Both the position numbers and the translations under genes were made by a program. A stretch of DNA of 64,000 nucleotides from Simonsiella muelleri ATCC 29453 (GTDB taxonomy: Bacteria; Pseudomonadota; Gammaproteobacteria; Burkholderiales; Neisseriaceae). The notes under the pieces are model-generated. The model made no database searches. It was not told the origin of the DNA and saw nothing but the letters and a program-made list of their open reading frames with translations. The DNA is taken from NCBI RefSeq assembly GCF_002951835.1, contig NZ_CP019448.1, forward strand, positions 1,736,001 through 1,800,000, written 5' to 3'. This document shows, one piece after another, positions 33,168-41,882 of this stretch (its first letter is position 1; every line of letters begins with the position of its first letter).

Positions 33168-34612
33168 TGGCTAAAAAAGACAAAAAACACAAACAGCCCA
33201 TTCAAGCGATTCAGATGGAGCAGCTTGTTCAAGACACCGCTTACGCGCTCAATGCCTTTTCAAGCAGTGGTACAGATGAGTTATTGAATTTATTGGGTTT
33301 GTCGCGCCAACAGGTTTATTCAGCTGTGATGTCGGACGATGAAGTGGATTCGTGTCGTGAAGACATTGTTTCTGCTTTGCTTTCAAGCAACTGGCGTTTG
33401 TTTGGTGCAGAAACCGATGACACACAAATGGACAAACTTTATCAGTGCGTGCGGCGCAATTTGCCTAGCATTGCCGAGCAGGTGGTGGTGGCGAAATTGT
33501 GCGGTTATGCGGTGGCGCGTTTGGTTTATGCGCAAGATGAGGACGGTTTTGTCTCATTAAAACAAGTGATTAGCCGTCATGATGAATTGGACAAATACAC
33601 ACCCAAATTCGGCAAACTCATCTACAACGGTCAAAACGGCGAAGAAGAAACCGAAACTACTTATACTCATTTGTTTTTAAACAATAAAGCCACGTCCAAA
33701 AATCCAGCTGGCGAAATGGCTATGGTGCGGATTTACCCAGCCGTGATGTTACGCAAAGAAGGCTGGCGTTACGCTTACCAATTTGCACAACGCTACGCCC
33801 AGCCCATGCTCATCACCAAAACCGATGGCGACAAAAACGAAGCCGCGCGTAAAACCCACACCGTCAAAAATGGTGGTGCAGCAGCCATTGGCATTGAAGA
33901 AGAGATGAAGTTGCTGCAAAACACGGCGGACGGCGCGTTTTTCAGGCAGCTGGAACAAATGGCAAATGCGCGGATTCAGAAATCCATTTTGGGACGCGTC
34001 AAAACCAGCGAGCTGCAAACAGGCAGTCGCTCCGCGCAACAGGTGGAAAGCGAAAGTGAGAAAAATCGCATTGGTGCGTATTTGCTGTTGTTGGCGGACG
34101 CTGTACAAAAGGTTGTTGATGCGTTGATGGATTTGAATGCCGTTTATCATCAACCGATTAAAGTGAAAGGCGCATTGTGGTTTGAATACGAAACCGAAAT
34201 CAAACCCGACACCAACCGCGCCGAGCGTGATAAAAAATACTTGGAAAGTGGCAATTTGGAATTGACCGAGCAGTATTACACGGATATTTTAGGCTTTGAA
34301 CCCGAGCATTTTAAAATCAAGCAAAATCAAGATAGTGTAAAAGCTGATACAACTTTATCGTTGAATTTGTCGGGTAATCAAAATGATTTCAAGCAGCCTG
34401 AAAGCCAATTATCCGCCGACCAACAAATTATGCAACCGAAAATCCACGCGATTTTATCCGCGCTTGCCAGTTCAGAAAATTTCAATGAATTCAATGAGAA
34501 ATTAAATAATTTGGATTTGTCGGTAGGCGACCAAATCTTGATTGACAAATTGGTTTGGCAAAATTCACAAGCATGGTTGGACGGCGCAGGCAGCCTGAAA
34601 GGTTCGCAATGA
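33167..34612 (+). CDS. Portal protein (Mu gp29 / DUF935 family)
   Basis: The portal forms the dodecameric ring through which DNA enters the head. The 481-residue product has conserved DUF935 regions (SDDEVDSCREDIVSALLSS, FAQRYAQPMLITKTDG, then SQLSADQ late). It follows the terminase in the Mu order and overlaps MuF by ATGA. Its C-terminus (GSLKGSQ) is encoded by an uptake sequence. Confidence 0.88.
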   Translation: MAKKDKKHKQPIQAIQMEQLVQDTAYALNAFSSSGTDELLNLLGLSRQQVYSAVMSDDEVDSCREDIVSALLSSNWRLFGAETDDTQMDKLYQCVRRNLPSIAEQVVVAKLCGYAVARLVYAQDEDGFVSLKQVISRHDELDKYTPKFGKLIYNGQNGEEETETTYTHLFLNNKATSKNPAGEMAMVRIYPAVMLRKEGWRYAYQFAQRYAQPMLITKTDGDKNEAARKTHTVKNGGAAAIGIEEEMKLLQNTADGAFFRQLEQMANARIQKSILGRVKTSELQTGSRSAQQVESESEKNRIGAYLLLLADAVQKVVDALMDLNAVYHQPIKVKGALWFEYETEIKPDTNRAERDKKYLESGNLELTEQYYTDILGFEPEHFKIKQNQDSVKADTTLSLNLSGNQNDFKQPESQLSADQQIMQPKIHAILSALASSENFNEFNEKLNNLDLSVGDQILIDKLVWQNSQAWLDGAGSLKGSQ

Positions 34613-36342
34613 CTAAACCATTGATTCACTTTAGTAGTTTGCTAGACCGTGCGGCATTTGAACATCTGCAAAACAAAACGTTGTTGCCCAGTTTCAGCCA
34701 CTACGATGTGTGGTTGTATGAGCATTCGGTGGGTTTTACGGTTGCCAAGATGATGGACATGGATTTGTTGGCAGAAACCAAGTCAGCAGTGGTATCGGCA
34801 TTGGAAAACGGCACGGATTTTAGAGATTTCAAAAACCGTTTGAAGCCGTATTTGATGGCAAAAGGCTGGTGGGGCGAGCAAGTGATGCTTGACCCTGTGG
34901 ACGGTGTCGCCAAAACGGTGCAGCTGGGCAGTACGCGGCGTTTGCGCGTGATTTTTCAGACCAATTTAGCAACGGCTTACGCAGCAGGGCAATGGGCGCG
35001 GATTCAGGAAGACAAACAGATGTTCCCATACCTAAAATACATTGCCAGCACCGCCGAGCATAAACGCCAGTCCCACATGACTTACTACGGCAAAATTTGG
35101 GCAGCAGACGACCCGATTTGGCAGAGCATTTTTCCGCCCAATGGCTACGGTTGTCAATGCACGGTGCGCCAATTAACCAAAAAGCAAGCCCTACGCGAAC
35201 GCAATGAAGACATCAACAGGCAGCCTGAACGTTTTACCGAACAGCAAAAAATCAATGCCCAAAACGGTGTGCTTGATGATGGCACGGACGATATTCAGTG
35301 GGTGGATTTTACCAATCCGCGCACAGGTCAAACCGTCAAAATTCCGTTTGATGTTACGCCGACTTTTGCACACAATCACAATAACAGATTAGAAGATTTA
35401 CAAAATTTATTGCGTGATAAGCATGGTTTAGATATTCAAGAGGGTATTTGGGATACATTAAGACAATATATTGAGAAACGTGGCGGTAATGGTAATATAG
35501 ATGAATTGATTATTGCTCACGCCAATGATATACCCAACCCTAAGTGGCATGAAAGCAGTATGGCAATCATGCGTGAAGGGAAACGCCTGTATTTGAAATA
35601 CATTGATTTAATTAAAAAGGCAAATTCAATTCAACAACCACATTTAGCTATCATAGAAATAATGAAACGTGAAGGTGTGGAATTGGGCTTACCTAGTCTG
35701 AAAGTGGCAAGTTCGCAAAGTGAACTCATGCAAGAAATGGTGGAAGCCTTACAAGTGTATCCAACTAATTGGCTTAAATTATCTAATCAGATAGGCAAAA
35801 TTCGCGTTGAGGGACAAGCTAACCGAGCATTCCATTCCTTTGTAACGGATACGTTGATTCGTGATTTTACACATGGTATTAAACCACGCTATTTGCCTTT
35901 TAAAGAGCATATTAATAAAAATCTTTGTAAACATGGGGATAGTTTGATATTAAGTAATTTGGAGCGCACAAAACAGGCTCGTATGGCAATTTATATTCAT
36001 GAATTTGCTCACCGTTTACAAAGTATCATGCCTGATTTACAAGATTTGTTTACACGGTTATTTAATGAACGCACAAAAAACGATACAATACAGAAATTAA
36101 ACGATATGCTACCTGAAAATGGGCGTATATATGATAATAAAGAAAAAGGCAAACGCAATCATTTCCCAAATGTATATTATGGTAAATTGTATAAGCGCGG
36201 AGGGCTTGATGAACCACTTGAATTGATGACAATGATTTTTGAGTCTCTATTGGGTGGTGAGTCTTGGCGTTATCAAGAACTGGATACAAGACGGGAATTG
36301 CTTTATTTTGGTCTAGCAATTTTAGTTAGGTGGCACAAATGA
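34609..36342 (+). CDS. MuF head-morphogenesis protein with C-terminal HExxH putative toxin domain
   Basis: The N-terminal half is the MuF (gp30-like) minor head domain: VIFQTNLATAYAAGQWARIQ, ASTAEHKRQSHMTYYGKIW and FPPNGYGCQCTVRQL. After about residue 260 the DNA becomes AT-richer and the protein unrelated to ordinary MuF. This extension holds HEFAHRLQ (464-471, metallopeptidase-like HExxH), then VYYGKLY, LELMTMIFESLLGG (possible third ligand Glu) and LYFGLAILVRW. MuF proteins with variable C-terminal toxins are a known class of phage polymorphic toxin. The product is 577 residues, with the start at the ATGA overlap with the portal gene. Protease or other toxicity is inferred. Confidence 0.82.
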   Translation: MTKPLIHFSSLLDRAAFEHLQNKTLLPSFSHYDVWLYEHSVGFTVAKMMDMDLLAETKSAVVSALENGTDFRDFKNRLKPYLMAKGWWGEQVMLDPVDGVAKTVQLGSTRRLRVIFQTNLATAYAAGQWARIQEDKQMFPYLKYIASTAEHKRQSHMTYYGKIWAADDPIWQSIFPPNGYGCQCTVRQLTKKQALRERNEDINRQPERFTEQQKINAQNGVLDDGTDDIQWVDFTNPRTGQTVKIPFDVTPTFAHNHNNRLEDLQNLLRDKHGLDIQEGIWDTLRQYIEKRGGNGNIDELIIAHANDIPNPKWHESSMAIMREGKRLYLKYIDLIKKANSIQQPHLAIIEIMKREGVELGLPSLKVASSQSELMQEMVEALQVYPTNWLKLSNQIGKIRVEGQANRAFHSFVTDTLIRDFTHGIKPRYLPFKEHINKNLCKHGDSLILSNLERTKQARMAIYIHEFAHRLQSIMPDLQDLFTRLFNERTKNDTIQKLNDMLPENGRIYDNKEKGKRNHFPNVYYGKLYKRGGLDEPLELMTMIFESLLGGESWRYQELDTRRELLYFGLAILVRWHK

Positions 36343-36674
36343 CAATAGAAAACATCTCTTTTGATTTATCTAAATCAGGTCAAAACTTCGGTCAAATCAA
36401 TTGGCAGCGTGAGAAAAAAGGCTTATTTTGGGTTGAGAAAAGTGGGCGCATTACAGGTGCGGAACAAGCGGTTTCTGTGCTATCTAATGCAATAAAAATC
36501 GCCATTCAAGAAAAAATGCTCACGCACTCCCCTAGACCAACCATGATTAGCGACCCACTAACTTATTTGCCTGAATTGGTAACGGTATTACAGAACTTTG
36601 GCTTTGATGTGCCAGACGTGTTGCGAAATCAAACCATATCTGATGATGTTGATGATGAGCATATTTGTGATTGA
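36339..36674 (+). CDS. Putative immunity protein paired with MuF toxin
   Basis: The 111-residue product (MTIENISFDLSKSGQNFGQI) overlaps the MuF stop by ATGA. It is homologous to the protein at 20621-20974, which pairs with the orphan toxin domain, while the two have diverged widely. This co-variation with the toxin domain is what immunity proteins show. No known fold is recognised. GTG at 36330 is an alternative start. A strong terminator follows. Confidence 0.72.
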   Translation: MTIENISFDLSKSGQNFGQINWQREKKGLFWVEKSGRITGAEQAVSVLSNAIKIAIQEKMLTHSPRPTMISDPLTYLPELVTVLQNFGFDVPDVLRNQTISDDVDDEHICD

Positions 36675-36706
36675 ACCATTATTTAAAGCTGACCAACGTT
36701 TTCAGG

Positions 36707-36825
36707 CAGCCTGAACCCCAAAACTCCCACTTGAAACATGAAATTCAAGTGGGATTTTGTTTGTCTATTTCAAAAATCGCTGTTAAAGCACTTTTTAAAG
36801 CGTTTGAGCGCATCTAAAAACTTTT
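36707..36825 (+). repeat. 119-bp sequence repeated inverted at 20494-20612
   Basis: One mismatch in 119 bases by eye against the minus strand of 20494-20612. It includes the uptake sequence end, the terminator hairpin and a conserved tail. It lies directly downstream of the toxin-immunity pair in both places. Confidence 0.92.
36725..36758 (+). terminator. Terminator after the MuF immunity gene
   Basis: Perfect 11-base stem TCCCACTTGAA (36725-36735) / TTCAAGTGGGA (36744-36754), then TTTTGTTT. Confidence 0.9.
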
Positions 36826-37140
36826 CCATATCCAAAACCTACCCAAATCACTTATCGCGTTTTTAGCGCAATTTAGCGCGATTGAAATTTAAAACAACCA
36901 AACAACCACTTACCCCATTCGTCAAAATCTGAAGCGATTTTAAACGGGTTTTAAACAGGGGTGCTCTGATGTTTGACAAATCCTCACACCGCCCATCGTG
37001 TCAAAAATGCGATTTTGGGCGGTTTTTTTGTGTCTATTTGTTTTCAGGCTGCCTGTTTGAAATCAATCAAGAAAACTATTTGACTTGGCTGTCATTAAAT
37101 GATGACTTCAACTATTTCATTTCAATCAGAAAGTCATTTT
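36826..37140. other. Non-coding gap before the protease gene
   Basis: No gene is convincing in these 315 bases. They hold two phased TTTTAAAC words (T-to-A steps 36941 and 36952, 11 bases apart), a terminator with stem CCGCCCA (36989-36995) / TGGGCGG (37016-37022) and seven T, and an uptake sequence near 37044. Two stacked terminators between head genes are unusual and may insulate the toxin-immunity pair from the capsid operon. Confidence 0.6.
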
Positions 37141-38076
37141 ATGGCAATTGTCCAACTGCAATTATCCGTACCCGAATCCGCCACATTCGCGGAGCCGTCA
37201 TCAACCGAAAAGCCACGCCAATTCACAGGCGTAGCGCATTCAGGACAGCCTTTTAGCAAATATGGCGAGCGTTATGTGGTGGACTTGTCCAATATCCAAT
37301 ACCGTAACCCAATCGGTGTCCTATTGGAACACGACTCCGACCGCAAAACAGGTGTGGCAAGCCTTAATTTAGGGACATCGGGCTTGCACATCACAGGGAC
37401 GCTATTGTCAACCGAACATGGCAACCATGTCGCACAAACCGCCAGCGAAGGCTATCCATGGGAAATGTCCGCCCGAATCCAATCCGCCCGACAAGAAAAA
37501 ATCACGTCAGGCGAAATTGTCGTCAACGGACAAACTCTTGCCACGCCAATTGTGGTGTTGCGTGATTGCATGGTGCGTGAAGTGTCGTTTGTGGCGGTGG
37601 GTGCAGATGCCTATACGTCTGCCTTGATGTTGTCGGACGGCACGGAATTTTCGCCTAATTTGCATTTATCTGATTCCAAAAATCCTCCTACTCAAACAAA
37701 GGATGCACCCAACATGACTCCCGAAGAACAAAAACAATTTGATGATTTGAAAAAAGAATTGGCGGAAACCAAAGCCGAATTAGCCAAAGTTCTCAAGAAA
37801 AACCAAGTCGATAAAAAATTATCAGCGGCTGGTTTTCAGGCAGCCGAGCATGGTTTTGCTGGCATTACCAAGCAGACGTACAACGTGTTGTTGTCGTTGA
37901 ATGATGATGCAGCACTGGATGCGTTGGTGGGCGATTTGAAATTGACTGCACCGTCCACTAAGCCGTCATTGCCCGAATCTTTGACCGCAGACAAGCATCA
38001 ACCCGACTCTTCAGGCAGCCTGAAGTTATCCGCCGAAACCAAACCCACAGCTTTGGGCGGTTATCCGATGGTTTGA
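37141..38076 (+). CDS. Prohead protease/scaffold (Mu I-like)
   Basis: The N-terminal 170 residues look like a head-maturation protease domain (RYVVDLSNIQYRNPIGVLLEHD, then VREVSFVAVGADAYTSAL), and the C-terminal half is charged and helical with a coiled coil (EEQKQFDDLKKELAETKAEL), as in scaffold fusions of Mu gpI/Z. I chose the ATG at 37141 (MAIVQLQLS); the frame is open upstream to 37099. It is 311 residues. It precedes the decoration and capsid genes. Confidence 0.78.
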   Translation: MAIVQLQLSVPESATFAEPSSTEKPRQFTGVAHSGQPFSKYGERYVVDLSNIQYRNPIGVLLEHDSDRKTGVASLNLGTSGLHITGTLLSTEHGNHVAQTASEGYPWEMSARIQSARQEKITSGEIVVNGQTLATPIVVLRDCMVREVSFVAVGADAYTSALMLSDGTEFSPNLHLSDSKNPPTQTKDAPNMTPEEQKQFDDLKKELAETKAELAKVLKKNQVDKKLSAAGFQAAEHGFAGITKQTYNVLLSLNDDAALDALVGDLKLTAPSTKPSLPESLTADKHQPDSSGSLKLSAETKPTALGGYPMV

Positions 38077-38107
38077 TTTTTAATGTGAATTTAAAAAGGG
38101 TTTAAAC
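38076..38107. repeat. Phased TTTAAA array before the decoration gene
   Basis: T-to-A steps at 38081, 38092 and 38103 are exactly 11 bases apart and fill the gap from the protease stop codon to the next ATG at 38108. Confidence 0.6.
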
Positions 38108-38470
38108 ATGGAAGTTTTAGGTTTGAAAGTCAGTGATATTTTGATTGCGGAAGTCTCATCTATCACGCGAATTGAAGTACCAGCCACAACAGGTTTAAAA
38201 GCTGGTCAACTGGTGGATTATCCGTTGCGTGGTCAAAAATTGGTTGCGCTGACTGATGAGCGTAATGGCACGGTACAAATTCAACCGCACAATTGCATCA
38301 TCAATTTGGCATATACGCCGATGAGTGAGATTCAGGCAGCCTTTGCTGTTGAGGCGCACTCTGACGTAGAGGGCAATGTGATGTCTGTTGGCAATCACGA
38401 TGCGCTTGAGGCTTTGCAAAAAGCTGGCGATAACTACGGCGTGATGTATCGTGGCACGCCAAGACCTTAG
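38108..38470 (+). CDS. Putative head decoration protein
   Basis: The 120-residue beta-rich product (TRIEVPATTGLKAGQLVDYPL) lies between protease and capsid, the place of lambda gpD-like decoration proteins; similarity is weak. Its stop codon TAG is made partly by the end of an inverted-repeat element inserted at 38469; without the element the same position would read TAA, so the protein is probably unchanged. Confidence 0.6.
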   Translation: MEVLGLKVSDILIAEVSSITRIEVPATTGLKAGQLVDYPLRGQKLVALTDERNGTVQIQPHNCIINLAYTPMSEIQAAFAVEAHSDVEGNVMSVGNHDALEALQKAGDNYGVMYRGTPRP

Positions 38471-38631
38471 AACCTGCATTCACAGCCAAGCGCGATGTCT
38501 TTTTGCGCCATTTAGCACGCCTGTTGCGTTGAATTTCACGCTAATAGGAACGCTATTAGCATGAAATTCGCCTGACAGTCGTACCAACTGGAACAAAAAT
38601 CCATTTCACGTTGGCTATGAATACAGGTTCT
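38469..38631. repeat. AGAACCTG-type MITE inserted in the capsid operon
   Basis: Ends AGAACCTGCATTCA and TGAATACAGGTTCT (13 of 14 matching) flanked by TA. The first part matches the element at 60127-60244 (AAGCGCGATGTCTTTTT). An internal hairpin (GCTAATAG / CTATTAGC within GAATTTCA / TGAAATTC) is extra. The element separates the decoration stop from the capsid gene. Confidence 0.82.
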
Positions 38632-38654
38632 TAATTTCAAAGGAAATCAATACA

Positions 38655-39656
38655 ATGAGTGTAACCCATAACAGTGCATTTAGCACCCAAAATTTAACCG
38701 CAGCCATCAATCAAATTGAGCCGACTCCTACGCAAATTCGCGAATTGGGGATTTTTGAGCCGTACTACGGCACGAAAAAAGTGGCGATGATTGAATACAA
38801 AGAAAGCGGTTTGTCTATTGTTAAAAATTCGGCACGTGGCAAATTGGGCGGCGAGGCAACCGACGCGTCTCAACGAAAAGCCGAATATTTTGAAGCCACG
38901 CATTTGACGGTAACGGACAACATCTTAGCAGAAGATTATCAAGATGTTCGCGAGTTTGGCGGCAACGAATTAACCAATTTTAAAAACGTCATCACCGAAT
39001 ACCAAAACAATGCCAAATTGAAATTAGAAATGACACGTGAGCATTTAATGCTGGGCGCGTTGCAAGGCAAAATTTTAGACAAAGATGGCACGGTTATTCA
39101 TGATTTATATGACAAATTTGGCTTGAAGCGTCCTGCTGAAATCTCTTTTGACTTGAGCAAAGATGACACGAAAGTGGGCTTAAAAATGGACACCATGCTA
39201 TCGGAATTGCGTCAAGGATTCAAAGGAGCGGCGGTTACGGGGTTTGTGGCTTTGTGTGGTTCAAAATTTTTAACTGAACTCAAGTATCACAAAAGCATTG
39301 AACCGTTGTACACGCGCTTTCGTGATGGTGCGGTGTATCGCGAGAGCAACGGCATTAATCCGATTGAATTTGAACACAATGGCGTTAAATTCATTGAATA
39401 CACAGGGAATTTTGGTAGCAAAGGCGCGAAAATTGCCACCAATCAGGCGATTTTGATTCCTGTGGGCAAAAAATTGTATCTGGAATATTTCGCGCCTGCG
39501 GACATGGCGGCGGCTGTCAATACTAAAGCTTTGCCTTATTACTCAACGATGGACAAATTGGGCGGTAACCATGATTTAGGTGTGAGTTTGCGTAGCCAGT
39601 CTAATCCGTTGCCGATTGCGTTGCGTCCTGATTTGATTCGTATTTTGACGGTGTGA
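38655..39656 (+). CDS. Major capsid protein, lambda E family
   Basis: The 333-residue product follows the lambda gpE pattern: FSTQNLTAAINQIEPTPTQIRELGIFEP at the start, EATHLTVTDNILAEDYQDVREFG near 80 and the REHLMLGALQGKILDKDG block near 133. It differs from the Mu gpT capsid, so this transposable phage has a mosaic head module. AAAGGA precedes the ATG. Its stop overlaps the next gene. Confidence 0.85.
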   Translation: MSVTHNSAFSTQNLTAAINQIEPTPTQIRELGIFEPYYGTKKVAMIEYKESGLSIVKNSARGKLGGEATDASQRKAEYFEATHLTVTDNILAEDYQDVREFGGNELTNFKNVITEYQNNAKLKLEMTREHLMLGALQGKILDKDGTVIHDLYDKFGLKRPAEISFDLSKDDTKVGLKMDTMLSELRQGFKGAAVTGFVALCGSKFLTELKYHKSIEPLYTRFRDGAVYRESNGINPIEFEHNGVKFIEYTGNFGSKGAKIATNQAILIPVGKKLYLEYFAPADMAAAVNTKALPYYSTMDKLGGNHDLGVSLRSQSNPLPIALRPDLIRILTV

Positions 39657-40099
39657 TGATGAATGCGGTTTCAGGCAGCCTGATTACTCAAGCCGATTTA
39701 GTCCAACGCTTTGGCGAGCGTGAGCTGGTTAATTTAACCGACCGCACCGCCAAGCGCGAAATCGTACCTGACGTGCTGCAAAAAGCCCTCAACGATGCTG
39801 AAGCGGAAGTCAACGGCTATTTGCGAGCAGCAGGTTTCAGGCAGCCTTTTGCGCCAGTTCCTTACGCGTTGGTGGTTAAAACGTGCGATGTATGTCGTTG
39901 GTATTTGTATGAAAACGGCATTCCTGATGTGGTGCAAAAGCGTTATGACAACGCGATAGCGTGGTTTAAGTTGCTGATAAAAAATCCGTCTATTTTGGGT
40001 TTTGATGCAGACGGCGTGGAAGAAGTCAAGGCAAGTGGTGGCATGGCTGTTATCCCGAATGAATTAAAGGACTGGAAAGATGTTAACAATCACTTCTGA
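39656..40099 (+). CDS. Head-tail joining protein (Mu gp36-like, DUF1320)
   Basis: The 147-residue product has the DUF1320 pattern (LITQADLVQRFGERELVNLTD, ALNDAEAEVNGYLRAAG). Mu gp36 relatives are thought to act in head completion. The starts ATG 39656 and 39659 overlap the capsid stop. Two uptake-sequence words lie in frame (SGSL and FRQP). It overlaps the next gene by 20 bases. Confidence 0.82.
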   Translation: MMNAVSGSLITQADLVQRFGERELVNLTDRTAKREIVPDVLQKALNDAEAEVNGYLRAAGFRQPFAPVPYALVVKTCDVCRWYLYENGIPDVVQKRYDNAIAWFKLLIKNPSILGFDADGVEEVKASGGMAVIPNELKDWKDVNNHF

Positions 40100-40568
40100 C
40101 GATTTAGGGAACGTCGGACAAGCGTTGCGCCAGCTTTCAGGCAGCCTGAAAAACACGCGTCCGTTGATGCGCGGTATTGCCACGCTACTGGAAAACTCTA
40201 CGCGTAAACGCTTTGAAACCAAAACCGCGCCCGATGGCTCACGTTGGGCAAACTGGACACCCAGTACCCAACGCGCTTACGCCAAACCGATTTACCGCCA
40301 ACGCAACAAAAAACGCTATGTTGCGGCACTCAAACCGCGTTCTAAAGAACGGTTAATGCGTGATTCATCGCGTTTGTTGCGTAGTTTGACGCGCCATGCC
40401 ACAGCCAATTTGGCGCAAGTGGGGACAAATGTGGTGTACGCGCCGCATCATCAATTTGGCACAAAACGCATGGTGGCGCGTCCGATGTTTGGGCTGTCGG
40501 CGCAAGATAGCGCGGATATTGTGGATTTATTGCACGATTTTGTACGCGAACAATGGGAGCAAAGTTGA
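40080..40568 (+). CDS. Virion morphogenesis protein (Mu gpG-like)
   Basis: The 162-residue basic product resembles phage virion morphogenesis / tail completion proteins: TLLENSTRKRFETKTAPDGSRWANWTPST and VVYAPHHQFGTKRMVARPMFGLS are typical. It would join head and tail. It begins inside the end of the previous gene and its stop overlaps the next ATG. Confidence 0.85.
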   Translation: MLTITSDDLGNVGQALRQLSGSLKNTRPLMRGIATLLENSTRKRFETKTAPDGSRWANWTPSTQRAYAKPIYRQRNKKRYVAALKPRSKERLMRDSSRLLRSLTRHATANLAQVGTNVVYAPHHQFGTKRMVARPMFGLSAQDSADIVDLLHDFVREQWEQS

Positions 40569-41029
40569 TGAATTTATTTGCTGTTTTGCCATTACTCAAG
40601 GCGCGGCTGGCGGATTTGCCTGATGTTCACACGGTTCAATCCATTCAAGAATTGGCGCAATTGTTGGAGCAACGCGACATTCAGCCAATAGACAACGCGT
40701 TATACGTGGGTTTGGACGGCTACGCGCCGATTAACCAAACGGCTGGCAACAAACGCATGAAAAAGAAACGCTTAAGTTTTAGTGTGATTTTAGCTAAACA
40801 ATTTTATGGTGCGGTTGACGTGCCGCATGAGGACATCGCCACAGGCGAGATGTTGCACCGAATTTGCGCGAGTTTGCAAGGTTGGCAGCCTGAAACCGCC
40901 GACCAACGCCCCATGACGATTACGCCGTTTGATGAAGTTCAGGCGGTTGAGCCGCTGTATTATGACAATTTTGCGTTGTATCCGTTGCGTTTTGAGACAG
41001 AAATTTTAATTAATTATTCAAAGGATTAA
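40568..41029 (+). CDS. Mu gp37-like tail terminator protein (DUF1834)
   Basis: The 153-residue product (MNLFAVLPLLKARLADLPDV) fits the Mu gp37 family position and size, just after gpG and before the tail tube. I chose the ATG overlapping the previous stop (TGATG); an ATG 15 bases earlier is possible. A tail-terminator role is inferred from position. Confidence 0.65.
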   Translation: MNLFAVLPLLKARLADLPDVHTVQSIQELAQLLEQRDIQPIDNALYVGLDGYAPINQTAGNKRMKKKRLSFSVILAKQFYGAVDVPHEDIATGEMLHRICASLQGWQPETADQRPMTITPFDEVQAVEPLYYDNFALYPLRFETEILINYSKD

Positions 41030-41032
41030 CAC

Positions 41033-41794
41033 ATGACAAAACAAGACAATGATAATGGTTTGCTGCTGGTCGGGACGGGCTATGTTCGTAACCGCCGCAT
41101 TTTGGGCAGCATGAAAGAGCAAATTGGCAACTTGATTTCATTGAAATTAACCAGTAAAGCTGAAACCAAAGTCCGCAAATCGCGCATGAAAGAAAGCGCA
41201 GGCAACGCATTGGACAGCGTAACCATCAAAGATGCAACCGAAATTGCGTTCGGTTCGGACACGTTCAACAAATTGACTTTGGGGATGGCTTTGTCGGGTA
41301 AATCCATTGAATTGGACACGGCAGCCGCCAACGTAGCCGATGAAGTGGTGCGCGTAACCGCTAAGGACGCATGGCTGGATTTGGCAAAACAGAATATTGA
41401 CCGCGACAGCGTGAAAGTCAAAAACGCAGCAGGACAAGCCGTTAAATCTGAATACATTGAATTAAAAGATAATTTGGGTTGGATTAAAGTGTCGCCTGAA
41501 GCCGATTCAATTAATGTGGGCGAAGAGATTAAAGTGTCGTACAAAACCCGTGCAGGCGGTGGGATTCAGATTGAAGCCAGCACCGAAACGGATTATGACT
41601 TTGAATTTTGGTTAGACGGCTACAACGCCGCCAGTCAAAAAAACTTCATTTTACACATTCCCAGCATGGTGGTTGCGCCAAACAGTGAAATTGACTGGTT
41701 AAGCGATGATTTCGCCAAAGCCGAATTCACAGGAACGGCGGTACTCGTAGATGGCAACAAAGTACCATATTCTTATCAAGAGTTTAACGCTTAA
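41033..41794 (+). CDS. Major tail tube protein
   Basis: The 253-residue product carries a beta-rich core (EIAFGSDTFNKLTLGMALSGK, then DYDFEFWLDGYNAASQKNFI and IPSMVVAP) as in phage tail tube proteins. There is only one tube gene and no sheath, so the tail is probably non-contractile. It is followed by a terminator and the tape measure. Confidence 0.72.
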   Translation: MTKQDNDNGLLLVGTGYVRNRRILGSMKEQIGNLISLKLTSKAETKVRKSRMKESAGNALDSVTIKDATEIAFGSDTFNKLTLGMALSGKSIELDTAAANVADEVVRVTAKDAWLDLAKQNIDRDSVKVKNAAGQAVKSEYIELKDNLGWIKVSPEADSINVGEEIKVSYKTRAGGGIQIEASTETDYDFEFWLDGYNAASQKNFILHIPSMVVAPNSEIDWLSDDFAKAEFTGTAVLVDGNKVPYSYQEFNA

Positions 41795-41805
41795 ATAGGC
41801 GTTTC

Positions 41806-41845
41806 AGGCAGCCTGAAAACTGGGTAACTGGGTTTCAGGCTGCCT
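41806..41845 (+). terminator. Uptake-sequence terminator after tail tube
   Basis: AGGCAGCCTGAAAAC (41806-41820) and GTTTCAGGCTGCCT (41832-41845) with loop TGGGTAACTGG. It is the third member of the repeated terminator module, here with a poor T-run. Confidence 0.7.
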
Positions 41846-41882
41846 TAAATAACTGCCGCAAAATTATTTTCAGAGAAAAATC

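Noticed and set aside
41080..41544. 154-codon antisense frame in the tail tube gene
   Set aside because: Shadow frame with no ribosome-binding site; the sense gene is continuous and fits the operon.
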